From assembly GCA_964572045.1 (NCBI GenBank), contig CAZNEI010000003.1:1-64000 (forward strand): a stretch of 64,000 bases of DNA, written 5' to 3'. The notes beneath the pieces were generated by a model, which searched no databases, was not told the origin of the DNA, and saw only the letters and a list, made by a program, of their open reading frames with translations. A program made the translations under genes and the position numbers. Every line of letters starts with the position of its first letter. Position 1 is the stretch's first letter. This stretch comes from CBDCKR01 sp964572045 (GTDB taxonomy: Bacteria; Gemmatimonadota; Gemmatimonadetes; Longimicrobiales; Gaopeijiaceae). Below are positions 10,001 to 18,323 of this stretch, one piece after another.

Positions 10001-10212
10001 GGGATGACGAAGCGGCCGGACGCGTTCGCGAGCGTGCCCATCTGGAGTGTGGCGATCGACACCTGGGCGCCCGAGAGCGCGCTCCCGTCGGTGGTCGTCA
10101 CCGCTCCGGTGATCGTGCCGGTCTGCTGCGCCTCGGCCGAGCCAGGCAACGCGAACCACGGCACGGCCAACACCGCCCCCAGCAACGCTAGCTGACGAAT
10201 GTGGCTTTTCAT
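7030..10212 (-). CDS. SusC/RagA-family TonB-linked outer-membrane transporter
   Basis: This 1060-residue protein has a signal peptide (about 1-28, ..SAEAQQ). Next come a carboxypeptidase-regulatory-like Ig domain (about 31-110, TGTITGAVTTTDGSALSGAQVSI in pieces) and a plug domain (about 115-245, with VVVTALGISREER, LRGFNSISGSNQVLFIVDGIPVD and EISVLKGANAAALYGSRASNGVV in pieces). A long 22-stranded barrel ends SIGFTVSLR. It imports a bulky substrate across the outer membrane using TonB energy, paired with the SusD protein encoded next. The ATG at 10212 follows AGGAGG with ideal spacing. A GTG two codons upstream overlaps the Shine-Dalgarno and is unlikely to be used. Confidence 0.93.
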   Translation of the reverse strand: MKSHIRQLALLGAVLAVPWFALPGSAEAQQTGTITGAVTTTDGSALSGAQVSIATLQMGTLANASGRFVIPAVPAGTHSVTAQLIGYTVETLEVTVQAGQTASVDFVLELSAIEIEGVVVTALGISREERGLGYAVDNIRGANIAEVPTENLSATLAGKAAGLQVKSLGPLGGSSSVVLRGFNSISGSNQVLFIVDGIPVDNDSNAECNTGCTGNLSANFLGRSGVDYGNAIQDLNPADIEEISVLKGANAAALYGSRASNGVVLITTKNGSNAGSFQVEGSTGLTFTTPLRLPENQNLYGGGQTPDDYRWVDGNGAGYNDATDESWGPPLDGSLHDQWWSPSAEPFLASPYSPRKFFQTGHNWTTNVAVSAAAEGKHVRFSATMMDGAGLVPATGLERSTFNLAGGMEIADGLDMTVSGSYVKTEGENRPVFRGYPGGMGVAFSYWQRQVDVDRLESSYNDWKDTGQYPHPGHPDGRVPNWNHNFFDSPYYTVYERQTNDTRDRVIGSVRLEQEINDWLSAMARIGTDWSAHRQFEQFPARSLAHREGEFINNKIYQQETNAELLVTADLAATEDLQVTVRGGGSLRRNTEDRNLTHVRRLNVPGVYNVGNSAGPPILNALLLDQHVNSLYGLATLSYRNLAFLDVTGRNDWSSTLPTGNNSYFYPSFSSSVILSEVFLLPEFISYSKLRGSWAKVGSDARPYQLRSVFRQGPFWESTPSFTHPDQLANQELRPEETVSVEFGTEMRFASDRGSIDLTYYKTNTRDQILPVDISHTTGYSQRVLNAGEVQNQGFEVVLGLDILRNPNGLTWTTQTNWSTNTSEVISLTEGLETIVLGTSRGLTVEARIGEPYGTMMAQVSRKDSQGRVMIDDNGRVIPTSTKQVIGNFQPDWMAGLRNTFSYQGVNLSVLLDVRRGGDVFCQTCAIRRRTGQLIETLAGRETFSLVHEGVRSDGSANTIPLPLPVYWRNLYSNAYERFLYDASFVKLREVSLNFAVPENVLQRLPVSSARIAIVGRDLLLFTDVPHIDPELNGTTGNAQGMELFLNPSPRSIGFTVSLR

Positions 10213-10314
10213 TGGCACCTCCTCTGCAATATGGACCTACCTGAGTGCCTCGAGGCCCCCGCCAAGATCCTGCTCCGCGGGACCTCCTTCCACTCCCCCT
10301 CCCAAAGGCTATTG

Positions 10315-10343
10315 ATTAGACACGCACTCCTTGGGCGTGTCAA
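10315..10343 (-). promoter_or_regulatory. Sigma-70-type promoter of susC with an operator-like dyad
   Basis: On the minus strand TTGACA (10338-10343) is separated by exactly 17 bp from TCTAAT (10315-10320), one mismatch from the vegetative consensus. Transcription would begin near 10308, about 95 nt before the susC ATG. The perfect dyad GACACGC-N9-GCGTGTC (10319-10341) fills the spacer and touches both hexamers, the classic place for a repressor to block RNA polymerase. Confidence 0.65.
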
Positions 10344-10366
10344 CCCGTCGAACGGCAAATCCCGCC

Positions 10367-10861
10367 TTACGGGATCCCCTTGCTGATGATCTCGATCACG
10401 CCCCTCGGATATCCCATGCCGAACCGGACCCCCGCCTTCTCGGGGCCCCAGTAGCGAAGCTCCTTGACCTGAATCGCGCTGACCGTCCAGAGGTAGTCGA
10501 GCTCGCCCACGGACGTGCCGTCCAGGAAGATCTCGGGAAAATCGGGCCTCGGGTCGATGAACGACGTGATCCCGCGGTTCATCAGCCAGCGGGGCCGAAG
10601 GGCTTCGACGACCTCGTAGGCGGACTGGAACTCGACCGTGTCGATCTCGTCTTCCGAGATCACGTCGCGTGAGGAGCGCGCGTCGGGGTCCGCCTCCGCC
10701 GGCTCGTCCCGACTCGCGGGCCGGCGGTCCGCGCCGGCGGTGCGCGTAGCGCAGCCGATCAGCAGCAGAGGGAGCAGCGCCAGGACCCAGGGGGCACGAG
10801 CCCGCACGAGCGCCTCGCGGGTGGGGTTCGTCACGGTTGGTGGGGCCGGCTCGACGATCAT
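10367..10861 (-). CDS. Lipoprotein with a lone TonB-plug-like domain
   Basis: This 164-residue protein has a lipobox LLLIGC at about residue 34, an acidic linker rich in Glu/Asp/Arg, and then a compact C-terminal domain. That domain reads AYEVVEALRPRWL, PEIFLDGTSVGELDYL, IQVKELRYWGPEKAGVRFG and RGVIEIISKG. The VxxIEY-like strand, the 'GxxxGVIxI' ending and the FLDG turn match the plug domain of TonB receptors, but there is no barrel. ATG 10861 is preferred because the lipoprotein signal follows; a longer frame upstream is Arg/Gly-rich. A weak promoter (TGGACG-N17-TATACT, -10 at 10879-10884) precedes it. It sits just before the susC promoter on the same strand. Its function is unknown. Confidence 0.65.
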   Translation of the reverse strand: MIVEPAPPTVTNPTREALVRARAPWVLALLPLLLIGCATRTAGADRRPASRDEPAEADPDARSSRDVISEDEIDTVEFQSAYEVVEALRPRWLMNRGITSFIDPRPDFPEIFLDGTSVGELDYLWTVSAIQVKELRYWGPEKAGVRFGMGYPRGVIEIISKGIP

Positions 10862-11014
10862 AGGGTCCCTTTCCACGCAGTATAGGGTCGGCGCCCGCGG
10901 GCGTCCAGCGGGCCCCCGGCCCCGACACGGGAGCTTGCAGGAGCCCGCCGGCCCGTATAGGCTGAGCCCGAGTGAGCCGGGCAAGAAGGCTCACACCTGA
11001 TTCCGGAGGTTGCC

Positions 11015-12385
11015 ATGCGAGCCAAGCCGTCGGCGGTCCTCGTGCCGTCCGCCTTTCTTCTCTCTCTCCTCACACTGGGCGCGGCCGCCGCAGAGGCCCA
11101 ATACCCGCCCGGCGAGCAGGGCAGCGACAATGTGCATATCGTGGCCCATGTGCCGCTGGCCGGGCCGCTCCACGTCGCCGACATCGAGGTCGAGCAGGAC
11201 CTCGAGCGGCCCTACGCCTACGTGTCCAGACGGCTCAGTCCGCCCGGGTTCCAGATCATCGACCTCTCGGAGCCCGAGAAGGCGGAGGTCATCCATTCGT
11301 GGTTCATCGAGAACGCCGAGCTCCACGTGGGGGACGGGCTGGACGGCAAGTACTTCAAGCTCGACGGGCGCTACTACTACGTGCAGTCGCTGATGTTTCG
11401 GCAGGTCGGACCCAACAACGACCTCGGTGCGGTGGTCTTCGACGTGACCGGCCTTCCGGATCCGACCGCGGTCCGGGAGGTCGGCCGGATCCGAGTGCCC
11501 GACACGCCGGGAGGATTCCACAACATCTTCGCCTACAAGCACTCCACGGGGCGCGTGCTCCTCTTCGCCACGACCGAGTCCCCGCAGTCGGTGCCGCACG
11601 GCGCCAACGTCTACGACATGGAGCTGTTCCTCCAGGGCGATCCGGACTACGGGCTCGTCTCGCGGATCCCGCTCCCCGAGCCTCGGGGCGCCGCACGCGG
11701 ATACCACGACGCATACGTCGCCTTCGACGTGGTCACCGGACAGGACAAGTTCTACGGCGGAGGGCCCGAGACGACTTATCTGGGCGGAAACTACGTGTGG
11801 GACGTCACCGACATCGAGAACCCCGAGCTCCTCGTCACGCAGCTCGCCGTCATGGGCCAGCAGTCGGGGGGGCACACCTGGGTGGCCACGCCCGACCACC
11901 GCTACGCGATCAGCGAGATGACCTCACCGGCGCACGCGCCCCTTCGGTTCTACGACCTGAAGCCGGCCCTCGACGGTGAGGTCGCGGTCATCCGCGAGCC
12001 GATCGGGGAGTGGACGGCCGACTGGAAGAAGTCGTCGCACAAGATGGAGATCCGCTGGCCGTACGTATTCGTCTCGGCCTACGAGGACGGATTGCAGGTC
12101 ATCAACATGCGCGATCCCACGAATCCGCGGACGGTCGGCTACTACGACACCTACGACGAGGTGTCGCCCTACACGGGCGGCGGCGTGGCGAACGGAGCGT
12201 TCGGCATCGACGTGCGGAACGCCGACGGGCTGATCGTCATCAGCGACATGCACAGCGGATTCTGGGCCTTCCGGATGGACGGCTTCAACGGCTGGAACGG
12301 CAACAACTGGGGGATGCCCAATATCTCGAGCGTACAGGACTGGGACAACGGCCCGCCGAACGTGAGGAACGTCGCCTTCGACTAG
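11015..12385 (+). CDS. Secreted LVIVD-type beta-propeller protein (paralogue 2)
   Basis: This 456-residue protein has a signal peptide (about 1-28, ..AAAEAQ). Its blade-like segments parallel those at 2967-4400: DIEVEQDLERPYAYVSRR, GAVVFDVTGLPD, PGGFHNIFAYKHS, WPYVFVSAYEDGLQVINMRDP and GIDVRNADGLIVISDMHSGFWAFRM. The C-terminal block FNGWNGNNWGMPNISSVQ matches the partner's GWNGNDWNMPNVSS. The ATG at 11015 follows GGAGG with 5-base spacing. It is transcribed away from the susC cluster and divergently from the plug lipoprotein. It is probably a periplasmic or surface propeller; catalytic residues cannot be assigned. Confidence 0.75.
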   Translation: MRAKPSAVLVPSAFLLSLLTLGAAAAEAQYPPGEQGSDNVHIVAHVPLAGPLHVADIEVEQDLERPYAYVSRRLSPPGFQIIDLSEPEKAEVIHSWFIENAELHVGDGLDGKYFKLDGRYYYVQSLMFRQVGPNNDLGAVVFDVTGLPDPTAVREVGRIRVPDTPGGFHNIFAYKHSTGRVLLFATTESPQSVPHGANVYDMELFLQGDPDYGLVSRIPLPEPRGAARGYHDAYVAFDVVTGQDKFYGGGPETTYLGGNYVWDVTDIENPELLVTQLAVMGQQSGGHTWVATPDHRYAISEMTSPAHAPLRFYDLKPALDGEVAVIREPIGEWTADWKKSSHKMEIRWPYVFVSAYEDGLQVINMRDPTNPRTVGYYDTYDEVSPYTGGGVANGAFGIDVRNADGLIVISDMHSGFWAFRMDGFNGWNGNNWGMPNISSVQDWDNGPPNVRNVAFD

Positions 12386-12401
12386 CCCGCATCCGCCCTG
12401 G

Positions 12402-12435
12402 GCCCCGGGCGGGGTCGTGTGCCTCCGCCCGGGGC
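12402..12435. terminator. 11-bp hairpin between convergent genes
   Basis: GCCCCGGGCGG (12402-12412) pairs perfectly with CCGCCCGGGGC (12425-12435) around a 12-nt loop. It lies 17 bp past the stop of the plus-strand propeller gene and 110 bp past the stop of the minus-strand hydrolase. There is no T-run on either side, so termination would rely on the stem alone or on Rho. Confidence 0.45.
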
Positions 12436-12544
12436 ACCCGGGGGAGCGGGCCGCCCTCGGGCCCGTCCAGACTCCGAACCGGGCGCCCCCCTTCCCCCTC
12501 GGCCGCCCATCCGTCTCCGGGCGCGGAAGGCGCGGGATCCGGAC

Positions 12545-14212
12545 TCACGGCGTCACCAGCGGCAGCACCCGGCCGTCGAGGTCGCCGGGTGCCGGAATGC
12601 CGGCCAGGGCAGCCAACGTGGGCGCTACGTCCACCGTCGCCGCACGCTCGTCCGACCGGCCGGCTTCGACGCCGGCTCCGTAGAAGATGAGGGGCACCCA
12701 ACGGTCGAAGTAGTAGGGGGACCGGTGGTCGGTGCCGACTCGGCGCGTGACCCAAGACTGCGCCACGAGCAGGTGCGGCTCCCACTGGATATAGACCCCG
12801 AGCCGGGCGAGCTCGTTCAGGAGCCGTCCGGGAGCGCGCGAGTTGCCGAAGAACACGGCGATCGAGTCCGCTCGGTCCTCGAGCTCGTCGGCGCCGAGAA
12901 CCCGGCGGATCGACCCAAGCGGCTCGAGCGCGTCGGCGAGCCTGCGTCGAACGTCAGGGGAGCCCCGGTTCGCCTCGAGAGCCTCTTGAGCCGTCTTGAG
13001 CACGCCGCGCACGTCCTCGTCGTCGAGGCGCCGCACGGGCTCACCGAGGAGCTCCGGAACGTCGGAGACGCCGTGGTCGCTCGAGAACGCCATCACCCAG
13101 TTCCCCTCGCCCACCTCCCGGTCGAGGAAGTCGATGAGCTCTCCGACCAACCGGTCGAGGCGGATGAGGTTGTCCAGCTGTTCCCTGCTGCGCGGACCGT
13201 AGGCGTGGCCCACGGCATCGGTCTGGGAGAAGCCCAGGGCGAGGTAATCCACTCCGTCGCGCTGTCCGAGCCGCCTGGCGTCGATCGCTTCCATCGCCAT
13301 GTGGAGCACCGCCTTGTCGGGCAGCGGCGTTCCGTATCGCCAACTCATGAGACCCCGCTCCCCCCAGGCTCGGAGGCCGGCCGGCACGGTGTGCGGGAAG
13401 AAGCTCTGTCCGGGCCTGCCCTCGAAGTCCGACGTATCGGGCCGGGTCAGATGCAGGAACCGGTCGGGGACCTGACTCTCCCACACCGTATCGGCGTAGA
13501 TCTCGGGCAGGACCTCCTCGTTGAAGCGGACCACCCAGTCCGGATACCGGGTCTCATAGAACCGCGAAGTCGCGAACGTCCCGGATTCCCTGAGCAGCCA
13601 ATACACCTCGCCTCCGCCCGTGCCGGCCATGAGGATCGCCGCCACGTCCTTCCGCGAGATCGATACGACGCGCGCATCGTCGTCGAAGGACCGGATCCAG
13701 TCCGGCAGTCCGCCCCGGGCGAGCTTGGCTGGCGATCTTCCAAAGTAGCCCGCATAGGAGTCGCCCGCATCGCCGAGGATCGGATTCAGGGAGTCCTCGA
13801 CCGAATACACGGGGACGAAGCGATCGTCTTCGATCTCGTACCACTCGTTGGCGACGATGCCGTGACGCGAAGGATGGAGGCCGGTCGCGAGTGTGGCATG
13901 GCCCGGTGCCGTCGACGTCACAGCGTGGTCATGGGTGGTGCGGGTGAAGCGGTATCCCTCGTCGAGAAGCCTCTTGAGCCCGCCCGTGAAGACGTCGGAG
14001 TAGGCCGCAAGCATGTCGCCCCGGAGCTGATCGACGACGAGGAGGACGACGAGCCTCGGGGTCGCCTGAGCTCGGAGCTGGCTGGCGGGCGCGTGGGGGC
14101 CGGGGGGCCGGGACAAGCCTCGAGCCTCCGCTTCGGTGGACCCTGCCACGATCACCCCCACGGCTCCGATCGCGAGCCACGCCGCACGTCGCTTGGACCG
14201 CTGTGCTGTCAC
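12545..14212 (-). CDS. Alkaline-phosphatase-superfamily hydrolase (PafA / type I phosphodiesterase type)
   Basis: This 555-residue exported enzyme has a signal peptide (KRRAAWLAIGAVGVIVAGS..AEA) and then the metal-binding VVDQLRGD motif. The nucleophile segment is TSTAPGHATLATG, whose Thr takes the place of the Ser/Thr nucleophile. HGIVANEWY, SQTDAVGHAYGP and SSDHGVSDVPE supply the Asp/His zinc ligands. The family hydrolyses phosphate mono- or diesters in the periplasm. The start is taken as GTG 14212: GGGAGGG lies 5 bases upstream and the signal peptide begins at once. Longer in-frame starts add an Arg/Pro-rich stretch. It diverges from glnS. Mono- versus diesterase activity cannot be told from the motifs alone. 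Confidence 0.85.
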   Translation of the reverse strand: MTAQRSKRRAAWLAIGAVGVIVAGSTEAEARGLSRPPGPHAPASQLRAQATPRLVVLLVVDQLRGDMLAAYSDVFTGGLKRLLDEGYRFTRTTHDHAVTSTAPGHATLATGLHPSRHGIVANEWYEIEDDRFVPVYSVEDSLNPILGDAGDSYAGYFGRSPAKLARGGLPDWIRSFDDDARVVSISRKDVAAILMAGTGGGEVYWLLRESGTFATSRFYETRYPDWVVRFNEEVLPEIYADTVWESQVPDRFLHLTRPDTSDFEGRPGQSFFPHTVPAGLRAWGERGLMSWRYGTPLPDKAVLHMAMEAIDARRLGQRDGVDYLALGFSQTDAVGHAYGPRSREQLDNLIRLDRLVGELIDFLDREVGEGNWVMAFSSDHGVSDVPELLGEPVRRLDDEDVRGVLKTAQEALEANRGSPDVRRRLADALEPLGSIRRVLGADELEDRADSIAVFFGNSRAPGRLLNELARLGVYIQWEPHLLVAQSWVTRRVGTDHRSPYYFDRWVPLIFYGAGVEAGRSDERAATVDVAPTLAALAGIPAPGDLDGRVLPLVTP

Positions 14213-14388
14213 GAAACCCTCCCGGCCGAACGAGGCACGGCACACCCGCGGCCGGCCCCGGCCGCCCGACCCCGGCCGGGCGAACCGATCGGTCATACCG
14301 GGGTTAGACCCCCCTGGATCCAAGGTACCCGGAAGCCGCGTCGCGTCGCCGGCACGCGCCCGGGCACCGGAAGCGGCGTCGATGCCCC

Positions 14389-16728
14389 ATGAAAGAAGCG
14401 AGCGAGCGATCCCTGCCTAGGCCCGGCCGCGATTTCGTCCGGGCCATCATCGCCGAGGACGTGGCGTCGGACAAGCACGGCGGCAGGGTCGTCACCCGCT
14501 TCCCCCCGGAGCCGAACGGTTTTCTCCACATCGGCCACGCCAAGTCGATCTGTCTCAACTTCGACGCCGCGGCCGAGCACGGGGGCATCACCCACCTCCG
14601 CTTCGACGACACCAACCCGGAGACCGAAGAGGCGTTCTACGTCGGCGCCATTCAGGAAGACGTGCGCTGGCTCGGCTTCGACTGGGGCGAGAGCCTCTAC
14701 TTCGCTTCCGACCATTTCGAGCGCCTTTTCGCTTACGCGAAGGAGCTGATCGGCAGCGGCAAGGCGTATGTGGACAGCCTGAGCGAAGCCGAGATCCGGG
14801 AGTACCGGGGAACGGTCCGCGAGCCGGGGAGGGAGAGCCCCTTCAGAGATCGTCCCGTGGCGGAGAATCTCGACCTCTTCGAGCGGATGCGCGGCGGCGG
14901 GTTCGGGGACGGCGAACACGTGCTCAGGGCCAAGATCGACATGGCGTCGAACAACATGCTCATGCGGGACCCCGTCCTGTACCGAATCCGCCATTCGGAT
15001 CACTACCGGACCGGCAGCGAATGGTGCATCTATCCTCTCTACGACTTCACGCACTGCCTCTCGGATTCGATCGAGGGGGTCACGCACTCCCTGTGCACTC
15101 TGGAATTCGAGAACAACCGGGAGCTCTACGACTGGATCCTGGACAACCTGGACGTGCCCCGTCCGCAGCCGAGGCAGTACGAGTTCGCGCGCCTGAGCCT
15201 CGAACACGCGGTGTTGAGCAAGCGGAAGCTGCTCGAGCTCGTGAGGGAGGGGCACGTCTCGGGCTGGGACGATCCGCGCATGCCGACCCTGGCGGGCCTG
15301 AGACGCCGGGGAGTGCCGCCCGGGGCGGTCCGGGCGTTCTGTCGCACGATCGGCGTCGCGAAGACCGAGAACCGGGCGGAGATCAGCAAGCTGGAGCACG
15401 CCGTTCGCGACGAGCTCAACCACGAGGCGCCGCGGGTCATGTGCGTGCTGAGACCGCTCAAGCTCATCGTCCTGAACTTCCCGGAGGACGCCGTCGAGGA
15501 GTTGGAGGCCCCGTACTTTCCGACCGACGTGGGCAGGGATGGCTCACGCGTGATTCCCTTCACCCGGGAGCTGTGGATCGAGGCGTCGGACTTCGAGGAG
15601 GATCCGCCTCCGGGCTTCAAGCGGTTGGTACCGGGGGGTGAGGTGCGTCTCCGCTACGGCTACGTAGTGCGCTGCGTCGATCTCGTGAAGGACGAGGGGG
15701 GCAGCGTGGCGGAGGTCCACTGCACCTACGATCCCGAGACCCGCGGCGGTGCCACCCCCGACGGCCGACGGGTGAGGGGCACGATTCACTGGGTCTCGGC
15801 CACCCGGTCGGTGCCGGCGGAGGTGCGGCTCTACGACCGACTCTTCGTCAAGGCCGATCCGGAGGAGGACGAGGACTTCAAGGTCAACCTCAATCCGGAC
15901 TCTCTCGCGGTGTTGACCGATGGCCGCGTCGAGCCGAGCGTGGGCGCCGACCCGCCCAGACGCCCGGTTCAGTTCGAGCGGACCGGCTACTTTGTCGTCG
16001 ATGCCGTGGACTCGAGGCCGAACAGGCTGGTCTTCAATCGTACCGTCGCGCTCCGGGACGGCTGGGCGAGGGTTCGAGGGCGGGCGGCGGGCAGGAGGCC
16101 GAAGGCGGGGCCGGACCCGCGGACCGGCGCGGCCGGGGAGGGTGCCCCGACCCCGGCCCGGCCCAGGGCCGCGCGCCCCGGCGGCAGGCATGCGCGGAGG
16201 CTCTACGACGAGCTCGTGGCCGACCTCGGGGTGCCCGAAGCCGAGGCCGGCGTCCTGGCCCGGGACCCCGACCTGCTCGCGTTCTTCCGTGCGGCGCTGC
16301 TCCACACGGGCCACGCGGACGTGATGGCCAAGTGGGTGGTCCACGAGCTGGGCCGCGTACGGGACGGTCGCCGGGTGACGGAGCTGCCGTTCGGGGCCGC
16401 CGAGCTGGGCCGCCTCGTGGATCTCCTGTCCTCCGGTGCCGTCTCGGGCCGGGCCGCCAAGGAGGTGCTCGGCGTCCTCGCAACCGATGGCGGCGACCCC
16501 GAGCGGGTGATCGAGGAGCGGGGCCTGAGGCGGGTGAGCGACGCTCGGGCGCTCGGGCCGGTGGTCTCGGCGGTGATCGGGCGGCACGCCGACGAGGCCG
16601 AGACGTACCGCCGTGGCAAGAAGGGGCTTCTCGGCTTTTTCGTCGGTCGCGTAATGAAGGAGACGGGGGGCGCCGCCGATCCCGAGCTGTCCAGGCACAT
16701 GCTGCGCGAGGCGCTGGAGAGGCGCTGA
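14389..16728 (+). CDS. glnS: Glutaminyl-tRNA synthetase with C-terminal YqeY domain
   Basis: This 779-residue class I synthetase charges tRNA-Gln with glutamine. HIGH is at residues 47-50 (PPEPNGFLHIGHAKS) and the KMSKS equivalent VLSKRK at about 274. The anticodon-binding beta-barrels follow (about 340-575). An Arg/Pro-rich linker leads to a GatB/YqeY-type domain (about 604-779) with the typical end GKKGLLGFFVGRVMKETGGAADP. A GlnRS carrying YqeY is known from Deinococcus, where the appendage helps tRNA binding. It suggests direct glutaminylation rather than only the GatCAB route. The Shine-Dalgarno before ATG 14389 is weak, but the N-terminus aligns with the family. Confidence 0.95.
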   Translation: MKEASERSLPRPGRDFVRAIIAEDVASDKHGGRVVTRFPPEPNGFLHIGHAKSICLNFDAAAEHGGITHLRFDDTNPETEEAFYVGAIQEDVRWLGFDWGESLYFASDHFERLFAYAKELIGSGKAYVDSLSEAEIREYRGTVREPGRESPFRDRPVAENLDLFERMRGGGFGDGEHVLRAKIDMASNNMLMRDPVLYRIRHSDHYRTGSEWCIYPLYDFTHCLSDSIEGVTHSLCTLEFENNRELYDWILDNLDVPRPQPRQYEFARLSLEHAVLSKRKLLELVREGHVSGWDDPRMPTLAGLRRRGVPPGAVRAFCRTIGVAKTENRAEISKLEHAVRDELNHEAPRVMCVLRPLKLIVLNFPEDAVEELEAPYFPTDVGRDGSRVIPFTRELWIEASDFEEDPPPGFKRLVPGGEVRLRYGYVVRCVDLVKDEGGSVAEVHCTYDPETRGGATPDGRRVRGTIHWVSATRSVPAEVRLYDRLFVKADPEEDEDFKVNLNPDSLAVLTDGRVEPSVGADPPRRPVQFERTGYFVVDAVDSRPNRLVFNRTVALRDGWARVRGRAAGRRPKAGPDPRTGAAGEGAPTPARPRAARPGGRHARRLYDELVADLGVPEAEAGVLARDPDLLAFFRAALLHTGHADVMAKWVVHELGRVRDGRRVTELPFGAAELGRLVDLLSSGAVSGRAAKEVLGVLATDGGDPERVIEERGLRRVSDARALGPVVSAVIGRHADEAETYRRGKKGLLGFFVGRVMKETGGAADPELSRHMLREALERR

Positions 16729-16801
16729 GCGTCCGCCGCTTCCCCTCGCGTCCGCCGGAGGGATCCCCGAGTCCGAGTGCGGCTCGGCGCGGAAGACGTG
16801 G

Positions 16802-18319
16802 CTACGGGGAGGGGGGAGCCTCCAGCGCCTCCTCACCCGCGCCGTAGACGTAGTCCTCCAGCGTGCCGTGGATCCGACGCACGGTCTCGGGCGAAGGTGC
16901 CGCGCTCAGGCGCGACACGACGACGCACACCGCGAAGTTCGTTCCCAGTGACCAGAGAGCGGCGTGGATTCCCCAGGGGTGGGGCACGACGACAAGCGTC
17001 CAGTAGAGCACGGCCAGCCCGGCGCCGATCCCGGCGAGCACCCCCGCCCGGGTGAACGGGCGTCGGGTCGGGTAGCAGACCCCGAGCGTGCCCGGCAGGA
17101 GCTGAAGCGCGCCTGCGCCCGAGAGCGCGACGAGTGTCACGAGGAAGCCGAAGGTGTGGACGGAGAGTACGTAGCCCACGACGAGGAGGGCGAGCACGAT
17201 CGCCCGGCCCACCCAGAGATAGTGGCGCGCGCCCCGATTCGGGGCGACGTGGCGCTGATAGACATCCCGGGTGAGCACCGTCATGTTCGCGTGCAGAATC
17301 GAGTCCAGCGTGGACATGGCGGCGGCGGTCGCTCCGGCCAGGATCAGGCCGGTGAGCCACGCCGGAGCATAGAGGACGAGGAGCTCGGGGAAGATGCGGT
17401 CCGCGATGGCGAGATCGGGGAGCACGACGGCCCCGCCCAAGCCCACCAGCGCGGCCGGAAGGTACAAGGTGACCAGAAAGATCGGCGTGGTCGCACCGAG
17501 CCACTTCAGCACCCGCCCCGAAGCCGCCGTATAGTAGCGGATCATCATGTGGGGTTGGAGGATGATCCCGAAAGACAGGGCGATCGTCATGCCGAGCCAC
17601 ATCCCGGGGGTGAAGAAGCCCTCGGGTCCGGGGAGCCGGAGGAGGTCGGGACGCTCCTCGGCCACGCGGCGCCAGAGCGCGAGCGGCCCGCCGAAGAGGC
17701 GCTCCGCGAGCACAAGCGCTCCCGCCCACACCGCGACGTACATCCACGCGCCCTGCACCACGTCGGTCCAGTAGACCGCCCGCAGCCCGCCAGCCATGAG
17801 GTATCCGGCCGCCACGACGAGCAGGACGAGCGTGCCCACCTCGAACGAGATTCGGTCGCCCGATGCCACGGCGATGATGTAGCCGAGACCCTGGGCCTGG
17901 ACTTGGATGTAGAGGACCGTGAAGAGCACGGAGACGGCGGCGACGACGGCCCGAACCGTCTCACTCTCGTAGAAGTCGGCGAGCATGTCGGCGGGCGTCA
18001 TGTAGCCGAAGCGCTTGCCCAGAGCCCAGATCCGAACGCCCAGCGTGTAGGTGATCGCGCCGACGAGGACCGTCCACGTGCCCGCCTCCCAGAATCCGAT
18101 GCCGTGGGTGTAGAAGAAGCCGCCGGAGCCGAGGAACGCGAAGGCGGAGTGGTAGCTGGCCACGACCGTGAGATAGAGAACCACGAAGCCCGCCCGCCGC
18201 CCGTACAGGAGGAAATCCTCGAGTTCCACAGCCATGGCCCGATTGGCCAGGAAACCGAGGACGACCGTAACGAGGATGTAGGCGAAGACGACGCCCGTTG
18301 CGACGACCCAGCTCTCCAA
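16802..18319 (-). CDS. Sodium:solute symporter (SSS family)
   Basis: This 505-residue protein has about 13 hydrophobic helices. SSS hallmarks include ANRAMAVELEDFLLYGRRAG near the N-terminus in pieces, FEVGTLVLLVVAAGYLMAGGLRAVYWTDVVQG (the family signature region, in pieces), FGIILQPHMMIRYYTA, and AGATAAAMSTLDSILHANM as the sodium-site helix. It imports an organic solute with sodium through the inner membrane; the substrate is unknown. The start is TTG 18319, four bases after the stop of the DUF3311 gene, with GAGGG upstream inside that gene. This implies translational coupling. It is convergent with glnS. Confidence 0.88.
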   Translation of the reverse strand: MESWVVATGVVFAYILVTVVLGFLANRAMAVELEDFLLYGRRAGFVVLYLTVVASYHSAFAFLGSGGFFYTHGIGFWEAGTWTVLVGAITYTLGVRIWALGKRFGYMTPADMLADFYESETVRAVVAAVSVLFTVLYIQVQAQGLGYIIAVASGDRISFEVGTLVLLVVAAGYLMAGGLRAVYWTDVVQGAWMYVAVWAGALVLAERLFGGPLALWRRVAEERPDLLRLPGPEGFFTPGMWLGMTIALSFGIILQPHMMIRYYTAASGRVLKWLGATTPIFLVTLYLPAALVGLGGAVVLPDLAIADRIFPELLVLYAPAWLTGLILAGATAAAMSTLDSILHANMTVLTRDVYQRHVAPNRGARHYLWVGRAIVLALLVVGYVLSVHTFGFLVTLVALSGAGALQLLPGTLGVCYPTRRPFTRAGVLAGIGAGLAVLYWTLVVVPHPWGIHAALWSLGTNFAVCVVVSRLSAAPSPETVRRIHGTLEDYVYGAGEEALEAPPSP

Positions 18320-18323
18320 GGGA

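Noticed and set aside
6955..10191. 1078-codon plus-strand open frame opposite susC.
   Set aside because: It is a high-GC shadow: composition rich in Arg/Val/Glu/His, no domains, and the opposite strand encodes a clear SusC with signal peptide and Shine-Dalgarno.
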